From Frankiales bacterium (GTDB taxonomy: Bacteria > Actinomycetota > Actinomycetes > Mycobacteriales > SCTD01): DNA of 10,266 bases. Location of the stretch: positions 1 through 10,266 of the forward strand of contig JAODNQ010000288.1 of NCBI GenBank assembly GCA_025464695.1, written 5' to 3'. The position numbers and the translations under genes are program-made. How positions within the stretch are numbered: the stretch's first letter is position 1; each line of letters begins with the position of its first letter. The notes beneath the pieces are model-generated. The model was not told the origin of the DNA, ran no database searches, and saw only the letters and a program-made list of their open reading frames with translations. This document shows positions 6,422-10,266 of the stretch, piece after piece.

Positions 6422-7085
6422 ACCGTGCCAGGGCCGCCGCCGCTGCTCTGGGGTCGTCCGCGCCCGTGATGGGGCGCCCGACGACCAGCAGGTCCGCGCC
6501 GTCGGCCAGGGCCTGCTGCGGCGTCGCCACGCGGGCCTGGTCGCCGACGGCGCTGCCGGCCGGGCGGACGCCGGGGGTCACGAGGACGATCCCTGGGCCG
6601 ACCTCGGCACGCACGAGGGCGACCTCCTGCGGGGAGCACACGAGGGCGCCGGCACCCGCGGAGACGGCCAGCAGCGCCAGCCGGCGCACGGCGTCGGCGG
6701 GCGGGCCGGCCAGCCCGACGGCCTCGAGGTGCGCGGCGCTCAGCGACGTCAGGACGGTGATGGCCGTGATCGTGACGTCCGGGGCGGCCTCGACGGCGGC
6801 GCGCACCATGTCCGTGCCGCCGGCGGCGTGCACGGTGAGGAACCGGGGACGCAGCGGCGCGACCGCACGCGCAGCCCCCGCCACCGTGTTGGGGATGTCG
6901 TGGAGCTTCAGGTCCAGGAAGACGTCGCGACCGTTGCGGACCTGGTCGACGATGCCCGGTCCGGTCGCGCAGAACAGCTCCAGGCCGACCTTCAGCACCT
7001 GCACGTGCGGGGCCACCGCGGCGGCCCAGCGGGCGGCGGTGGCGGCGTCGGGGGCGTCCAGCGCCACAGCGACCGGCGCGGTCAT
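6414..7085 (-). CDS. pyrF: Orotidine 5'-phosphate decarboxylase, short (type 1) form
   Basis: Last step of UMP synthesis: decarboxylation of orotidine monophosphate. At 223 residues it belongs to the short group of PyrF proteins. Visible active-site residues are Asp10 (ALDAPD), Lys32 (KVGLELF), the catalytic Asp58-x-Lys60-x-x-Asp63 in [20 protein letters not shown] at 170-177, and the phosphate-binding Arg204 in [12 protein letters not shown]. The ATG start overlaps the pyrD stop as ATGA and has GGGAGGG eight bases upstream within pyrD, so the two are coupled. It is the last gene of the pyrimidine run here, ending against the convergent GGDEF-EAL gene. As I recall, mycobacteria instead carry a longer type-2 PyrF of around 275 residues. 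Confidence 0.96.
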   Translation of the reverse strand: MTAPVAVALDAPDAATAARWAAAVAPHVQVLKVGLELFCATGPGIVDQVRNGRDVFLDLKLHDIPNTVAGAARAVAPLRPRFLTVHAAGGTDMVRAAVEAAPDVTITAITVLTSLSAAHLEAVGLAGPPADAVRRLALLAVSAGAGALVCSPQEVALVRAEVGPGIVLVTPGVRPAGSAVGDQARVATPQQALADGADLLVVGRPITGADDPRAAAAALARSL

Positions 7086-8116
7086 CGTGCGTACCCTCCC
7101 GCCCCGGGCAGGTCGACGGGCGGCTCGTCGTCGCCCGCGGGCACGCCGACGAGGTCGAGGTCGAGGTCGGGCGCCAGCACCGCCGGAGCGGGCGGGCGGT
7201 GGGCCAGTCCGACGGCGTCGACCAGCCGGTCGAAGCCGCGGTCGGTGAGCGCCTGCTCGAGCTCGCGCAGCACCCGCAGCGGCGCGCTGGGGTCGCCGAA
7301 GACCGTGGTGCCGACGCTGACGGCGCTGGCCCCCGCGAGCACGAACTCCAGGGCGTCCAGCCCGGTGCGGATGCCGCCCATGCCGAGCACCGGGACGTCG
7401 GGCAGGGCCTGGTGCACCTGCCACACGCAGCGCACCGCCACCGGCCGGATCGCCGGACCCGACAGCCCGCCGGTGACCCCGCCCAGGACCGGCCGCATCG
7501 TGTCGGTGTCGATGGCCAGACCGAGCAGGGTGTTGATGACCGACAGGCCGTCGGCGCCGGCGTCCACGCAGGCCCGCGCGATCGCGGTGATGTCGGTGAC
7601 GTCGGGGCTCAGCTTGACGAAGACCGGGACGCCGGGGAGCGTGTTGCGCCGGACCGCGGCGACCACCTCGGAGGCGGCGCGCGGGTCGCAGGCGAAGACC
7701 TGGCCGCGGTCCTCGACGTTCGGGCAGGAGATGTTCACCTCGACCATGGACAGGCCGGGGCGCCCCTGCAGCTTCTGCGCCAGCCGCACGTAGTCCTCGA
7801 CGCTGCCGCCGGCGATGCTGACGACGGCGCGGGCGCCGCGGTCGGCCAGCCACGCCAGGTCCTTCTCGAGGAACGCGTCGATGCCGGGGCCCTGCAGCCC
7901 GATCGAGTTGAGCATCCCGCTCGGCGTCTCCGCCATGCGCGGGGTGGCCCGGCCGCTGCGCGCCGCGAGCATGATCGACTTCGTCACGACGCCGCCGATC
8001 GCGGTGACGTCGAAGAACGCGTCGAGCTCCTGCCCTGCGGCCGCGCAGCCCGAGGCGGTGAAGACCGGGTTGGGGAACTCGACCCCGGCCAGGGTGGTGG
8101 TCATGTCGGTGCTCAT
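7082..8116 (-). CDS. pyrD: Dihydroorotate dehydrogenase, class 1B catalytic subunit
   Basis: Oxidises dihydroorotate to orotate using FMN. Class 1 is shown by Cys131 as the active-site base in VEVNISCPN (class 2 enzymes use Ser), and class 1B by the PyrK gene directly upstream, which passes electrons to NAD+. Other visible motifs are NPVFTASG near residue 16, the FMN/substrate lysine in TKSIML (Lys46), the loop [20 protein letters not shown] and GMGGIRTG. The ATG start has GGGAGG six bases upstream. The 344-residue chain is longer than the usual 300-320 because of a C-terminal tail of about 40 residues after VGLAH that is rich in Pro, Asp and Leu and matches nothing I know. It overlaps pyrF by 4 bases. 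Confidence 0.95.
   Translation of the reverse strand: MSTDMTTTLAGVEFPNPVFTASGCAAAGQELDAFFDVTAIGGVVTKSIMLAARSGRATPRMAETPSGMLNSIGLQGPGIDAFLEKDLAWLADRGARAVVSIAGGSVEDYVRLAQKLQGRPGLSMVEVNISCPNVEDRGQVFACDPRAASEVVAAVRRNTLPGVPVFVKLSPDVTDITAIARACVDAGADGLSVINTLLGLAIDTDTMRPVLGGVTGGLSGPAIRPVAVRCVWQVHQALPDVPVLGMGGIRTGLDALEFVLAGASAVSVGTTVFGDPSAPLRVLRELEQALTDRGFDRLVDAVGLAHRPPAPAVLAPDLDLDLVGVPAGDDEPPVDLPGAGGYAR
7151..7168 (-). repeat. Three tandem copies of a 6-base unit in the pyrD tail
   Basis: GACCTC is repeated three times in frame on the minus strand, encoding DLDLDL in the variable C-terminal tail of PyrD. Because the unit is six bases, copy changes would keep the reading frame. Confidence 0.6.
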
Positions 8117-8147
8117 GTGTGGCCTCCCACGGGGGCACGGCGGCTGC

Positions 8148-8983
8148 TCATCGGGGGGCGCCCAGGGCGTCGGCGGGGACGGTGCCGACGTCGTCCCAGC
8201 GGACGCGGTCGCCGCGGAACACCGGGCCCTCGACGCAGGACCGGACCATGCGGGTGACGTCGTCGTCGCCGACCACCGGGAGCACGCAGGTCATGCAGAC
8301 CCCGATGCCGCAGGCCATCGACTCCTCGACCGCCACCTGCGAGGGGATGCCGCGGGCGGTCGCGAGGTCGGAGACGGCGCGCAGCATGGCCATGGGGCCG
8401 CAGGCGTAGACGACGTCGCTCTTCTCGAGCAGCGCGGGCAGCACGTCGCTGACGCGGCCCTTGGTGCCGACCGAGCCGTCGTCGGTGGTGACGGCCATGG
8501 CGGTCGACAGCCGCTTGGCCTCGAGCTGTCCGAACAGCCGGTCGCTGCTGCCGGCGCCGAGCACGACGTCGACGCGGCAGCCGCGCTCCTTCAGCGCCGT
8601 CGCGAGGGGCAGCAGCGGCGCGCTGCCGTAGCCGCCTCCGACGAGGGTCGCCGTCACCGGCGAGGTCGGCAGCGAGAACGGCTTGCCGAGCGGGCCGACG
8701 ACGTCGAGCTTCGCCCCCGGGCCCTGCTGCGACAGCCAGGCCGTGCCCTTGCCGTGCACCGCGAAGACGAACTCGACGGTGGGGCCGTGCTTGCCGCGCT
8801 CCTTGACCTCGTAGATCGCGAACGCGCGGCGCAGCAGCATGCTCGACTCCGGCCCGCCGACCTGCACGGCGAGGAAGTGACCGGGCCGGTACAGCTCGGC
8901 CATCCCCGGCGCGAGCACGGTCATCTGCTGGTAGGCGCCGACCCGCTTGACGTTCAGGACCTCGCCCTGGACCTGCACCGGCA

Positions 8984-8984
<1 letters not shown>
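8148..8984 (-). CDS. pyrK: Dihydroorotate dehydrogenase electron transfer subunit (FAD, [2Fe-2S])
   Basis: Partner of class 1B PyrD that carries electrons from FMN through an iron-sulfur cluster and FAD to NAD+. The 278 residues show the FAD-binding segment RRAFAIY at 52-58, the nucleotide-binding loop GGGYGSAP at 116-123, CGPMAM at 195-200, and a [2Fe-2S] cysteine set at Cys225, Cys230, Cys233 and Cys250 with the family spacing CGIGVCMTC. The GTG start at 8984 shares one base with the carB stop (TAGTG); AGGGCGG upstream is a weak ribosome site, so reading is probably coupled to carB. A second GTG two codons later is possible. It lies 31 bases before pyrD. Some annotations call this family ferredoxin-reductase-like, but the context fixes it as PyrK. 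Confidence 0.94.

Positions 8985-10266
<1,282 letters not shown>

Noticed and set aside
4015..6639. Minus-strand open frame of about 874 codons across the GGDEF-EAL gene
   Set aside because: It is antisense to a gene with intact GGDEF and EAL motifs, has low-complexity composition rich in Gln, Glu, Arg and Gly, and no recognisable domain.
4785..7793. Plus-strand open frame of about 1,002 codons
   Set aside because: It overlaps the GGDEF-EAL gene in another frame and then runs antisense to pyrF and pyrD; composition is that of a chance frame.

Overview
This very GC-rich window comes from the chromosome of an actinobacterium. It carries the conserved actinobacterial block carB-pyrK-pyrD-pyrF / mihF-gmk-rpoZ-coaBC-metK on the minus strand. 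Coding is dense, start codons include GTG and TTG, and neighbouring genes overlap by 1-4 bases. A motif resembling a flagellar-sigma (FliA) promoter suggests a motile lineage. A class 1B dihydroorotate dehydrogenase with a PyrK partner and a short type-1 PyrF would fit families such as Kineosporiaceae or Geodermatophilaceae, but that placement is an inference and cannot be settled from the sequence alone.

Layout from right to left, following minus-strand transcription. The 3' part of carB runs off the right edge and is followed by pyrK, pyrD and pyrF, which encode pyrimidine biosynthesis steps from carbamoyl phosphate to UMP. carB/pyrK overlap by 1 base and pyrD/pyrF by 4 bases, so this is one operon. 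Next, on the opposite (plus) strand, lies a large membrane-bound GGDEF-EAL protein for cyclic-di-GMP turnover. It interrupts the otherwise collinear block and ends 14 bases from the end of pyrF. Then comes a 251-base divergent promoter region. It holds a housekeeping-like promoter for mihF and, facing the other way, a FliA-like promoter followed by two tandem stem-loops for the GGDEF-EAL gene. The minus-strand block resumes with mihF (nucleoid protein), gmk (GMP kinase), rpoZ (RNA polymerase omega), coaBC (coenzyme A biosynthesis) and metK (S-adenosylmethionine synthetase). The first ~170 bases at the left edge are poorly resolved. They may hold the start of another minus-strand gene, but it does not look like the priA gene often found after metK.

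The minus-strand genes supply nucleotides (UMP, GDP) and cofactors (CoA, SAM), plus two small proteins tied to transcription and the nucleoid. The plus-strand gene is the unusual part: a complete c-di-GMP synthase/phosphodiesterase whose apparent promoter would place it under flagellar control, set inside a housekeeping block. No RNA genes, CRISPR arrays, insertion sequences or phage genes were seen.
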